A DNA stretch of 64,000 bases. Source: Nocardioides glacieisoli (lineage in GTDB: Bacteria; Actinomycetota; Actinomycetes; Propionibacteriales; Nocardioidaceae). Of the stretch, positions 57,111 to 64,000 are shown piece by piece. Both the position numbers and the translations under genes were made by a program. The first letter of the stretch is position 1, and every line of letters begins with the position of its first letter. The stretch lies in contig NZ_SDWS01000005.1 in assembly GCF_004137245.1 (NCBI RefSeq), forward strand, positions 186,001-250,000, written 5' to 3'. The notes beneath the pieces are model-generated. The model was not told where the DNA came from and made no database searches. It saw nothing but the letters and a program-made list of their open reading frames with translations.

Positions 57111-57992
57111 TCACCTGACCTTGCGGGCGAACCTCGCGGCGAGCTCGCCGGGGTCGAGGTCGCCGTCGAGGACGAGCCGGGTCGGCCAGGCGGACGTGTC
57201 GATGTCGGACAGCTCCTCGAAGAGCGCCAGGTCGCGGGCGTAGACCTCGGCGATCCGGGCCACGTCGTCCGCGGTCGGCGCGGTGCCCGGCACCTGCTCG
57301 GCCCCGGCGTGCCAGTTCCGCAACGGCGGCACCGTCTCGAACCGCGGCAGCTCGAGGAAGTCGGTGGTGCGGTCGACCGTCGCGGGGAAGTCGGCCAGCA
57401 TCGCGCGCATCTCGATCAGGAGCCACTGCTGGCGGCCGAACAGCTCGAAGCCGCGCTGCAGCTGCTCGCCGTAGAAGCCTCGGGCGAGCCCGGTCATGTG
57501 CCGCCACCGCATGGTGCGTACGACGTCGGGGTCGGGCACCTCGTCCGGCAGCGAGGTGTGCGGCCACTCGGTCAGGAAGTCCGGCCAGTCCGGCCACGCC
57601 AGGTTGCGCGAGCGCAGCATCACCCAGTGCGAGAAGAGCCGCTCGAGCGGGTCGCGGAAGACCGCAACCAGCGGCATCCCCGAGTCGTAGGCGTGCATCC
57701 GCTCGAGCGCGTGCGGCCAGTAGAGATAGGTCGGTGACGCGTCGCCGACGAGCCTGTGGATCGGTGCGCGACGGGGTGCGCTGTAGTCGCGGGCATAGTT
57801 CGGCGCCGACCAGTCGACGTCCTCGTCGTCGAAGTAGTGGCGCTCCTTGTCGGGCGGCTGGCACACCAGCCGGTGCTGGTTGAGCGTCACCGCCAGCGTC
57901 GACGTGCCACCCTTCTGCACGCCGACGACCGCGTAGTTGTACGCCATGCTCCCCAGGCTCTCGCCCGCCGGGGTGGCCTCGGACACGTTCAT
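57111..57992 (-). CDS. Sulfotransferase family protein
   Basis: A 293-residue PAPS-dependent sulfotransferase. The 5'-phosphosulfate loop is VVGVQKGGTSTLAVTL near residue 25, and the 3'-phosphate-binding segment is VAVFRDPLERLFSHWVML near residue 110. It transfers sulfate to a hydroxyl or amine of an unknown acceptor such as a glycolipid. TAGGTT 7 nt before ATG 57992 fixes the start. It is divergent from the acyl-CoA oxidase-like gene by 36 bp. Confidence 0.87.
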   Translation of the reverse strand: MNVSEATPAGESLGSMAYNYAVVGVQKGGTSTLAVTLNQHRLVCQPPDKERHYFDDEDVDWSAPNYARDYSAPRRAPIHRLVGDASPTYLYWPHALERMHAYDSGMPLVAVFRDPLERLFSHWVMLRSRNLAWPDWPDFLTEWPHTSLPDEVPDPDVVRTMRWRHMTGLARGFYGEQLQRGFELFGRQQWLLIEMRAMLADFPATVDRTTDFLELPRFETVPPLRNWHAGAEQVPGTAPTADDVARIAEVYARDLALFEELSDIDTSAWPTRLVLDGDLDPGELAARFARKVR

Positions 57993-57999
57993 CGCCGCG

Positions 58000-58005
58000 A
58001 ACCTA
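58000..58005 (-). promoter_or_regulatory. -10 element of a leaderless promoter for the sulfotransferase gene
   Basis: The minus strand reads TAGGTT, then CGCGGCG, then ATG at 57992. Confidence 0.6.
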
Positions 58006-58015
58006 CCGGCAGGGC

Positions 58016-58021
58016 TACTTT
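58016..58021 (+). promoter_or_regulatory. -10 element of a leaderless promoter for the acyl-CoA oxidase-like gene
   Basis: TACTTT, 7 nt (TGGATGC), then ATG at 58029. Its centre is only 16 bp from the divergent sulfotransferase -10. Confidence 0.6.
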
Positions 58022-58028
58022 TGGATGC

Positions 58029-60104
58029 ATGGCCACCGACCAGGTTCCCCCCATCACCGACGAGATGCCGACGCCCGTGCCGGAGAAGTCCGCGGAGACC
58101 GCGGTCACGGGTGACGACGCGGCCCACGTGACGAACAAGGGCTACCGCCAGCCCGAGGTCGACGTCGCAGCACTGCGCACGCTCCTCGACGGCCGCTACG
58201 CCGAGGTCCGCGACCTCGTGCGCGACAACCTCGCCGAGCACGCGCAGATCCTCCTCGACGAGGAGGAGATGTCGACCGCCGACTTCCGCGAGCGGGTCAA
58301 GGACGTCGTGGTGATGATGGCCGAGACCGGCCAGACCGGCATGGGCTTCCCCGAGGAGTACGGCGGGGGCGGGGACATCGGCGCGTCCATCGCCGCCTTC
58401 GAGACCCTCGCCATGGGCGACCTGTCGGTGCTCGTCAAGGTCGGCGTGCAGTTCGGCCTCTTCGGCGGCGCGATCCTCCAGCTCGGCACGAAGGTGCACC
58501 ACGACGCGTACCTCGCCGACCTGGTGAGCGGCCGCACGATGGGCTGCTTCGCGATGACGGAGAGCGGCCACGGCTCCAACGTGCAGGCGCTCGGCACCGT
58601 GGCGGCGTACGACACCGCGACCGAGGAGTTCGTCATCACGACTCCGGACGACGCGAGCCGCAAGGACTACATCGGCAACGCGGCAGCGCACGCCGAGCTC
58701 GCCGCGGTGTTCGCCCAGCTCGAGGTCGACGGCGAGCGTCACGGCGTGCACGCCTTCGTCGTCCCGATCCGCGAGGGCGGGCGGGTCGTCGACGGCGTAC
58801 GCATCGAGGACTGCGGACCCAAGATGGGCCTCAACGGCGTCGACAACGGCCGCATCTGGTTCGACGGCGTGCGGGTGCCGCGCACCGCGCTGCTCAACCA
58901 GTTCGCCGAGGTGACGCCCGAGGGTCGCTACCTGTCGCCGATCGACAACCCCAACAAGCGCTTCTTCACGATGCTCGGCACCCTCGTGCAGGGCCGGGTC
59001 TGCGTCGGCGGCGCCGGCATCAATGCCGCGAAGGTCGCACTGACCATCGCGACCCGCTATGCCGTGCGCCGCCGCCAGTTCGAGGCGACCTCGCCCGACG
59101 AGGAGCAGGTGCTCCTCGACTACGGCATGCACCAGCGCCGTCTCCTGCCGCTCATCGCGAGGACGTACGCCCTCCACTTCGCGCAGGAGGTCGTCGCCGG
59201 CCAGCTGCACGACGTCTTCTCCGGCCCCGGTCCGACGGAGGAGGGTGGAGACGAGCACGGCCGCCGGATGCTCGAGTCGCGGGCCGCGGCGACCAAGGCG
59301 CTCGGCACCTGGCACGCGACGCGGACCATCCAGGAGTGCCGCGAGGCGTGCGGCGGCGCGGGCTACATCAGCGAGAACCGCTTCACCGCGCTCAAGGCCG
59401 ACACCGACGTCTTCACCACCTTCGAGGGCGACAACCACGTGCTGCTGCAGCTGGTCGCCAAGGGCCTGCTCACCGACTACGCCGGCGAGTTCGAGGACAT
59501 GGACCAGCTCGGCATGGCGCGCTTCGTGGCGGGGCTCGCGGTCGAGACCGTCGTCGAGCGCACGTCGGTGCACAAGCTCGTCCAGTCGGTGCGCGACCTG
59601 CTGCCCGGCGGCGACACGTGGGACCAGGAGGCCGGCCTGCTCGACCCCAACTACCAGCTGGCGATGCTGCGCTTCCGCGAGGAGCACATGATCGGCGGCG
59701 TCGCCCGGCGCCTGAAGCGGGGCATCGACCAGGGCATGAACCCGGGTGCGGTCTTCTCGCGCGTGCAGGACCACGTCATCGCCGCTGCTCGCGCGCACGC
59801 CGAGCGGCTGGTGCTGGAGGCCTTCGTCGCCAAGGCAGCTGCGCTCCCCGACGGCGACCTCAAGGTCGCCGTCAACCTGCTCTGCGACCTCCACGCGCTC
59901 AGCACGATCGAGGCCGACCGCGCCTGGTTCATGGAGCACGGCCGGCTCTCCAGCGCACGCTCGAAGGCGATCAGCCGCGAGGTGGGCTCGCTGTGCCGCA
60001 AGGTCCGGCCGCTGGCCGTCGACCTCGTCAACGCCTTCGGCGTGCCGGAGGAGATGCTGCGCAGCCCCGAGCTGCTGACCTGGACGGAGACCGGGCCGGC
60101 ATGA
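58029..60104 (+). CDS. Acyl-CoA oxidase/dehydrogenase family protein
   Basis: A 691-residue flavoprotein of the long acyl-CoA oxidase type. The acyl-CoA dehydrogenase core is seen in GMGFPEEYGGGG, GCFAMTESGHGSNVQ, CGPKMGLNGVDNGRIWFDGVRVPR, and CGGAGYISENRFTALKADTDVFTTFEGDN, where the catalytic glutamate lies in TTFEGDN. A second C-terminal helical domain (residues about 480-691) is typical of peroxisomal-type oxidases. It introduces the 2,3 double bond in fatty acyl-CoA. ATG 58029 is leaderless. It overlaps the methyltransferase gene by 4 nt. Confidence 0.88.
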   Translation: MATDQVPPITDEMPTPVPEKSAETAVTGDDAAHVTNKGYRQPEVDVAALRTLLDGRYAEVRDLVRDNLAEHAQILLDEEEMSTADFRERVKDVVVMMAETGQTGMGFPEEYGGGGDIGASIAAFETLAMGDLSVLVKVGVQFGLFGGAILQLGTKVHHDAYLADLVSGRTMGCFAMTESGHGSNVQALGTVAAYDTATEEFVITTPDDASRKDYIGNAAAHAELAAVFAQLEVDGERHGVHAFVVPIREGGRVVDGVRIEDCGPKMGLNGVDNGRIWFDGVRVPRTALLNQFAEVTPEGRYLSPIDNPNKRFFTMLGTLVQGRVCVGGAGINAAKVALTIATRYAVRRRQFEATSPDEEQVLLDYGMHQRRLLPLIARTYALHFAQEVVAGQLHDVFSGPGPTEEGGDEHGRRMLESRAAATKALGTWHATRTIQECREACGGAGYISENRFTALKADTDVFTTFEGDNHVLLQLVAKGLLTDYAGEFEDMDQLGMARFVAGLAVETVVERTSVHKLVQSVRDLLPGGDTWDQEAGLLDPNYQLAMLRFREEHMIGGVARRLKRGIDQGMNPGAVFSRVQDHVIAAARAHAERLVLEAFVAKAAALPDGDLKVAVNLLCDLHALSTIEADRAWFMEHGRLSSARSKAISREVGSLCRKVRPLAVDLVNAFGVPEEMLRSPELLTWTETGPA

Positions 60105-60772
60105 GGTTGCCCGGGCTGGGCGGCTGGAACGAGGACCCGCTGTGGTCCTACGTCTACCCCTGGCTCGTCGAGCACCCCGAGGTCGGGCGTCCCGCGTGGC
60201 GCGTCGGCACGGGCAGCGACCTGCGGCTGATCGACGAGGCCGCCGCCGAGCTCGGCACCCTCCCCGCCGGCGCGAGGGTGCTGGACGTGCCGACCGGGTC
60301 GGGCGTCGCGCTGCGCGGCGTACTACCCGGGCAGGGCCTCGACGTGGTGCTCGCGGACATCTCACCGACCATGCTCGGCCGCGCGCTGGCGACTGCCGCG
60401 CGGCGAGGGGTCGCCGACCAGGTCCGCACCGCCGTCGCCGACGTCGGTCGCCTCCCCTGCGACGACGGGACCTTCGACCTCGTCGTGTCCTTCACCGGCC
60501 TGCACTGCTTCCCCGACCCTCGCCTGGCGATCGGCGAGATGGTCCGCGTCCTGAAGGACGGCGGCGCGATCACCGGGAGCTCGATCCTCACCGACACCGG
60601 CGCGCGCTACGAGCCGCTGCGCCGTGCGGGCACCCGCGCCGGCATCCTCGGACCGATGTGCACTTCCCACGAGGCAATCCGGTGGCTGCGCGCCGCCGGG
60701 TGCGACACGGTGGACCTCCAGCTCCACGGGGCGCTGGGCTACTTCCGGGCCACGAAAGGGGACACACGATGA
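60101..60772 (+). CDS. Class I SAM-dependent methyltransferase
   Basis: A 223-residue methyltransferase of the UbiE/COQ5-like type. Motif I is RVLDVPTGSGVAL, the acidic post-I residue VVLADISPTML, and motif III GTFDLVVSFTGLHCFPDPRLAIGEMVRVLKDGG. Substrate unknown. Its ATG overlaps the acyl-CoA oxidase stop, and its stop overlaps the next gene's ATG, forming a three-gene coupled operon. Confidence 0.86.
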   Translation: MRLPGLGGWNEDPLWSYVYPWLVEHPEVGRPAWRVGTGSDLRLIDEAAAELGTLPAGARVLDVPTGSGVALRGVLPGQGLDVVLADISPTMLGRALATAARRGVADQVRTAVADVGRLPCDDGTFDLVVSFTGLHCFPDPRLAIGEMVRVLKDGGAITGSSILTDTGARYEPLRRAGTRAGILGPMCTSHEAIRWLRAAGCDTVDLQLHGALGYFRATKGDTR

Positions 60773-61347
60773 CCTTCGGGGGACTTCCCACGCGGTGGGA
60801 ACCGACGGGGGAGAGCCGCGGTGTGGCGCTGGTCGCCCCGGGCCGCGCGTACTCACCCGCCGCACCCTTGCTGGAGTTCTCCCGCCGGGCGCTGCTCCAG
60901 CACGGCTTCACCGTCCAGCAGCTGTGGTGGGACTCCACGACCCGCGGCGAGGACGAGGAGCCCGAGCAGTGGGTACGCCGTCACGTCGAGGCAGCGCACG
61001 CCGAGGAGGAGGCAGACCACGTGCTGGTCGTCGGCAAGTCGCTGGGCACCCGCGCCGCGTCGTACGCCGCCGAGCGCGGGCTCGACGCGATCTGGCTGAC
61101 CCCCCTCCTGGTCGACCCGGTGCTGGCCGAGGGCATCGCCGCCAACGCCGGTCGCCAGCTGCTCGTCGGCGGCCTGGTCGACGAGCTGTGGGACTCCGCG
61201 ATCGCCCGCGAGCTCTCCGACAACGGGTGCGACGTGCTCGAGATCGCCGACGCCGACCACAGCATGGGCACCGACGACGCGGTCCGCACCGCCGAGATCC
61301 ACCTCGAGGTCGCGCGGGCCGTCGAGGCGTTCCTGTCACAGATCTGA
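60769..61347 (+). CDS. Small alpha/beta-hydrolase-fold protein
   Basis: A 192-residue protein with the alpha/beta-hydrolase pattern. The nucleophile is visible as GKSLGT (Gly-x-Ser-x-Gly) and the histidine in DADHSMGT near the C-terminus. It lacks a cap and is shorter than most family members. It is the third gene of the acyl-CoA oxidase/methyltransferase operon, overlapping by 4 nt. Substrate unknown. The ECF41-type promoter of the next operon lies across its stop codon. Confidence 0.78.
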   Translation: MTFGGLPTRWEPTGESRGVALVAPGRAYSPAAPLLEFSRRALLQHGFTVQQLWWDSTTRGEDEEPEQWVRRHVEAAHAEEEADHVLVVGKSLGTRAASYAAERGLDAIWLTPLLVDPVLAEGIAANAGRQLLVGGLVDELWDSAIARELSDNGCDVLEIADADHSMGTDDAVRTAEIHLEVARAVEAFLSQI

Positions 61348-61360
61348 GGCGGCCGGTGTC
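61334..61360 (+). promoter_or_regulatory. ECF41-type promoter upstream of the CMD-sigma operon
   Basis: TGTCACA (61334-61340), 16 nt, then TGTC (61357-61360). As I recall, the ECF41 family recognises TGTCACA-N16-CGTC, so the -35 element and the spacing match exactly and the -10 in three of four positions. A start near 61367 would leave a leader of about 23 nt containing GGAGGAG. The promoter would make the sigma gene autoregulated. Confidence 0.68.
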
Positions 61361-61389
61361 TCCATGTCACCGACCACCCAGGAGGAGAC

Positions 61390-61971
61390 ATGCCCAGCCA
61401 GTTCCGGATCCCGAAGGCCCGACTCGACGGCGTCTACGGCGCGGTGATGACCCGCGTCGCGCGGCGCATGTGGGGTGAGGTCCCCGACAACGCCTACGTG
61501 CTGTGGCACAACCTGCCCGTCGCCAAGGCCGTCTTCGGCTTCGAGCAGAAGGTCGCGAAGTGGTCGGCGCTCGACCCGCACCTCAAGGCGTACGCCGAGA
61601 TGGCGAGCGCCGGCGTCATCGGCTGCTCGTGGTGCCTGGACTTCGGCTACTTCATGGCGCACACCAAGGGCCTCGACGAGGCCAAGGTCCGCGAGGTGCC
61701 GCGCTGGCGAGAGTCGGAGGTCTTCACCGACCTCGAGCGCGACGTGATGGCGTACGCCGAGGCGATGACCGCGACCCCGCCGACCGTCACCGACGAGATG
61801 GTGGCCGCCCTCGACGAGCGGCTCGGCCACGCCGCCGTCGTCGAGCTGACGATGATGGTGGCGATCGAGAACGAGCGCTCGCGCTTCAACTCCGCGATGG
61901 GACTGGCCAGCCAGGGTTACAGCGAGGTGTGCGAGCTGCCGCTGGCGGAGGCTGGGACGATCAGCAGGTGA
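61390..61971 (+). CDS. Carboxymuconolactone decarboxylase family protein (AhpD-like)
   Basis: A 193-residue CMD-fold protein with the redox pair in GCSWCLDFGYFMAHTKGLDEAKV (CxxC), as in AhpD-type peroxidase partners. It is the conventional partner of ECF41 sigma factors, whose operons encode CMD proteins, oxidoreductases or epimerases. GGAGGAG precedes the ATG. Its stop overlaps the GTG of the sigma gene. Confidence 0.9.
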   Translation: MPSQFRIPKARLDGVYGAVMTRVARRMWGEVPDNAYVLWHNLPVAKAVFGFEQKVAKWSALDPHLKAYAEMASAGVIGCSWCLDFGYFMAHTKGLDEAKVREVPRWRESEVFTDLERDVMAYAEAMTATPPTVTDEMVAALDERLGHAAVVELTMMVAIENERSRFNSAMGLASQGYSEVCELPLAEAGTISR

Positions 61972-62840
61972 GCGAGACCGACCCCTTCTCGGCGCACCGC
62001 AGCCTGCTCTTCACGGTGGCCTACGAGATGCTCGGCTCCGCGACCGACGCCGAGGACGTGGTGCAGGAGGTCTGGCTGCGGTGGGCCGACAGCGACCGCG
62101 ACGACGTCCTCGACCCGCGGGCCTACCTCGTACGGATCACCACCCGGCTGGCCCTCAACAAGCTGCGCGGCAACGCGCGGCGCCGCGAGGACTACGTCGG
62201 CCCCTGGCTCCCCGAGCCGCTGCTCACCTCTGCCGACGTCGCCGACGACGTCGCGCTGGCCGACAGCGTCTCGACCGCGATGCTGCTGGTCCTGGAGACG
62301 CTGCCGCCCACCGAGCGGGCGGTCTTCGTCCTGCGCGAGGTCTTCGACGTGTCGTACGCCGAGATCGCGCAGGCCGTCGAGAAGTCCGAGCCGGCCGTGC
62401 GGCAGATCGCCAGCCGCGCCCGCACGCACGTGGCCGAGCGCCGCCCGCGCACGTCCGTGACCGCACGCGAGCGCGACGCCGTGATCGAGAAGTTCCGCTC
62501 GGCCACCGAGGGTGGCGATCTGCAGTCGCTGATGGACGTGCTCGCACCGGACGTGGTGCTGATGACCGACGGCGGGGGCAGGGTGCAGGCGGCGCTCAAC
62601 CCGATCCACGGCCGCGACAAGGTCTTCCGCTTCCTCACCGCGGTCGCGCCGGACGCGCTCGAGCTCCAGCCGGTCTGGCTCAACGGGTCGCCGGCGATCC
62701 AGTTCGTCGTCGGCGGGCAGCGCGACGGCGTCGGCACGATGCTCGTCGAGGACGGCCTCGTGACCCGCCTCTACCTCGTCCGCAACCCCGACAAGCTCGG
62801 CGCCGTCATCGCCCCCGTCGACCTCCGCCGCACGCTGTAA
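61968..62840 (+). CDS. ECF41 family RNA polymerase sigma factor (SigJ-like)
   Basis: A 290-residue ECF sigma factor with a fused C-terminal SnoaL-like regulatory domain. Region 2 is LFTVAYEMLGSATDAEDVVQEVWLRWADSD, region 4 LETLPPTERAVFVLREVFDVSYAEIAQAVEKSEPAVRQIASRAR. The ECF41 signatures are present: WLPEPL in the linker and NPDKL near the C-terminus (LYLVRNPDKLGAV). In this family the C-terminal domain replaces an anti-sigma factor and controls activity in cis. GTG 61968 overlaps the CMD gene stop by 4 nt. Confidence 0.94.
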   Translation: MSETDPFSAHRSLLFTVAYEMLGSATDAEDVVQEVWLRWADSDRDDVLDPRAYLVRITTRLALNKLRGNARRREDYVGPWLPEPLLTSADVADDVALADSVSTAMLLVLETLPPTERAVFVLREVFDVSYAEIAQAVEKSEPAVRQIASRARTHVAERRPRTSVTARERDAVIEKFRSATEGGDLQSLMDVLAPDVVLMTDGGGRVQAALNPIHGRDKVFRFLTAVAPDALELQPVWLNGSPAIQFVVGGQRDGVGTMLVEDGLVTRLYLVRNPDKLGAVIAPVDLRRTL

Positions 62841-62908
62841 CGCCGGGTTAGGTGCTGTACCCACCCGGATATATCCCAGTGGGTACAAGCAGTAACCCGG
62901 CGTTACAG
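62835..62908. repeat. Nested palindrome between the sigma gene and lon
   Basis: The outer arms are CTGTAACGCCGGGTTA (62835-62850) and TAACCCGGCGTTACAG (62893-62908), 16 bp without mismatch. An inner hairpin GTACCCA/TGGGTAC (62857-62863/62880-62886) encloses a G+C-poor loop with ATATAT. The left arm contains the sigma gene stop codon. It may be a terminator, but the two-level design and the A+T-rich tip also fit an intergenic repeat element. Confidence 0.75.
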
Positions 62909-62923
62909 GGGCCGGTGGCCGGC

Positions 62924-62940
62924 GTTCGCGGTGGGCGAAC
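62924..62940. promoter_or_regulatory. ClgR-box-like inverted repeat upstream of lon
   Basis: GTTCGC-GGTGG-GCGAAC is a perfect 6-5-6 inverted repeat, 44 nt before the lon ATG. ClgR of actinobacteria activates clp and lon genes through GTTCGC-N5-GCG-type sites, as I recall, so the position and form both fit. A second stem, GAACCGGA/TCCGGTTC (62944-62966), follows in the leader. Confidence 0.6.
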
Positions 62941-62984
62941 CCCGAACCGGAACACGTCTCCGGTTCCTGCGCGTTGTGCCGGAC

Positions 62985-64000
62985 ATGACGCAGAACCTCT
63001 CGCTCCCGGTGGTGTTCCTCCACGACACGGTCGTGCTTCCCGGCATGGTCGTGCCCATCGAGCTCGACGACTCCGCCCGCGCGGCGATCGACGCGGCCCG
63101 CCTCGCGCACGACGCCGACCCCGGCGACGAGCCCACCCGGGTGCTCGTCGCACCGCGGCTCGAGGACCGCTACGCCACCCACGGCGTCGTCGCGGTCGTC
63201 GACCGGGTCGGCCGCTTCGCCGGTGGCAAGCCCGCTGCCGTCCTGCGGGCCGAGCGTCGGGTCGCCATCGGCGCCGGCGTGACCGGTCCCGGTGCTGCCC
63301 TGTGGGTGGAGGCCGAGCCGGTCGCCGACACGGACGTGACGGACGAGCTCCGCGACCTCGCGGAGGACTACCGCACGCTCGTGGTCTCGATCCTGGAGCG
63401 CCGGGAGGCGTGGCAGGTCATCGAGAACGTACGCCGCATCGCCGACCCCGGCGCGCTCGCCGACACCTCCGGCTATGCGCCGTACCTCTCCGAGGACCAG
63501 AAGCGACAGGTGCTCGAGACCCCCGATGTGGGCGACCGGCTGCGCCTGCTCCTGGAGTGGACGCGCGCGTACGACACCGAGGACGAGGTCAACGACAAGA
63601 TCGGCCAGGACGTCCGGGAGGGCCTCGAGAAGAGCCAGCGTGAGTTCCTCCTCCGCCAGCAGCTCGCCGCGATCCGCAAGGAGCTCGGCGAGGGAGAGCC
63701 CGATGGGTCCGACGACTACCGCGCCCGCGTGGAGTCCGCGGACCTCCCCGACGCGGTCCGCGACGCGGCGCTGCGCGAGGTCGACAAGCTCGAGCGATCC
63801 AGCGACCAGAACCCCGAGTCCGGCTGGATCCGCACGTGGCTCGACACCGTCCTGGAGCTGCCGTGGAACGAGCGCACCGAGGACTCCCACGACGTGGCCG
63901 CCGCCCGCGCGGTGCTCGACGCCGACCACCACGGACTCGACGAGGTCAAGGACCGCATCACCGAGTACCTCGCGGTGCGCGCCCGCCGCGCCGAGCGCGG
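62985..64000 (+). CDS. lon: Lon protease, N-terminal part (runs off the window)
   Basis: ATP-dependent serine protease that removes damaged and regulatory proteins. The visible 338 residues include the N-terminal substrate-binding domain (LPVVFLHDTVVLPGMVVPIEL; residues 1-200) and the helical region with the Lon signature KSQREFLLRQQLAAIRKELGEG and WNERTEDSHDVAAARAVLDADHHGLDEVKDRI(T)EYL. The Walker A motif and Ser-Lys active site lie beyond the window end. The frame is open to the last base. ATG 62985 has no strong ribosome binding site. Confidence 0.94.
   Translation, partial: MTQNLSLPVVFLHDTVVLPGMVVPIELDDSARAAIDAARLAHDADPGDEPTRVLVAPRLEDRYATHGVVAVVDRVGRFAGGKPAAVLRAERRVAIGAGVTGPGAALWVEAEPVADTDVTDELRDLAEDYRTLVVSILERREAWQVIENVRRIADPGALADTSGYAPYLSEDQKRQVLETPDVGDRLRLLLEWTRAYDTEDEVNDKIGQDVREGLEKSQREFLLRQQLAAIRKELGEGEPDGSDDYRARVESADLPDAVRDAALREVDKLERSSDQNPESGWIRTWLDTVLELPWNERTEDSHDVAAARAVLDADHHGLDEVKDRITEYLAVRARRAER

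Overview
The window comes from a very G+C-rich actinobacterium, most likely a member of the Nocardioidaceae (Nocardioides-like). The signs are strong G/C third-position codon bias, frequent GTG starts, an F420-dependent enzyme, PucR, ANTAR and ECF41 regulators, IcmF, and many genes whose start codon lies 6-7 nt after a TANNNT hexamer (leaderless mRNAs). It reads as ordinary chromosome. I see no transposase, integrase, prophage or CRISPR. Both edge genes are cut: a membrane protein on the left and lon on the right.

Layout. 1-4.7 kb: tmk-holB-secreted hydrolase, overlapping by 4 nt, then an OsmC gene. 4.8-10.2 kb: tRNA-Thr(CGT), a STAS protein, GtrA, L-serine dehydratase sdaA with a quinone reductase, a GAF-ANTAR regulator and a D-serine/D-threonine dehydratase-like enzyme. 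10.3-12.5 kb: a kinase-aminotransferase fusion. 12.6-18.7 kb: small membrane and redox genes, a second GAF-ANTAR protein, a LuxR regulator with a degenerate receiver, and two genes broken by frameshifts (DUF421 and an F420-dependent dehydrogenase). 18.7-29.1 kb: an XRE regulator, an SDR, a zinc-ADH/haem-oxygenase-fold/CDGSH operon, a phytoene-dehydrogenase-like oxidoreductase, two more ANTAR proteins, an AraC regulator and a SigB/F-type sigma factor. 29.1-36.9 kb: an amine/polyamine catabolism cluster (amine oxidase, class III aminotransferase, MmsA-type dehydrogenase; divergent PucR, cupin, aminobutyraldehyde dehydrogenase). 37-48 kb: lipoproteins, a MASE1 histidine kinase, fused isobutyryl-CoA mutase icmF with a MarR regulator, a BtuF-like protein and a truncated aldehyde dehydrogenase. 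49.3-53.1 kb: a TPP riboswitch driving a complete thiamine ABC transporter (thiBPQ). 53.1-57.1 kb: a PAP2 phosphatase, an AbiEi/DUF559-like gene and an NlpC/P60 cell-wall hydrolase. 57.1-64 kb: sulfotransferase, an acyl-CoA oxidase/methyltransferase/hydrolase operon, a CMD-ECF41 sigma operon and lon.

The least explained material is intergenic. A four-copy family of double-palindrome elements lies between 45.4 and 57.1 kb, and two copies in opposite orientation bracket the AbiEi/DUF559 gene. A cloverleaf-like element lies at 4.17 kb, a nested palindrome at 62.84 kb and a palindrome pair at 19.6-19.7 kb. Regulatory sites that look readable from the sequence are an ECF41-type promoter before the CMD gene, a perfect 6-5-6 inverted repeat resembling a ClgR box before lon, a 14-bp direct repeat before sdaA, and a structured leader before the NlpC/P60 gene. 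All functions are inferred by reading the sequence; no database search was run.
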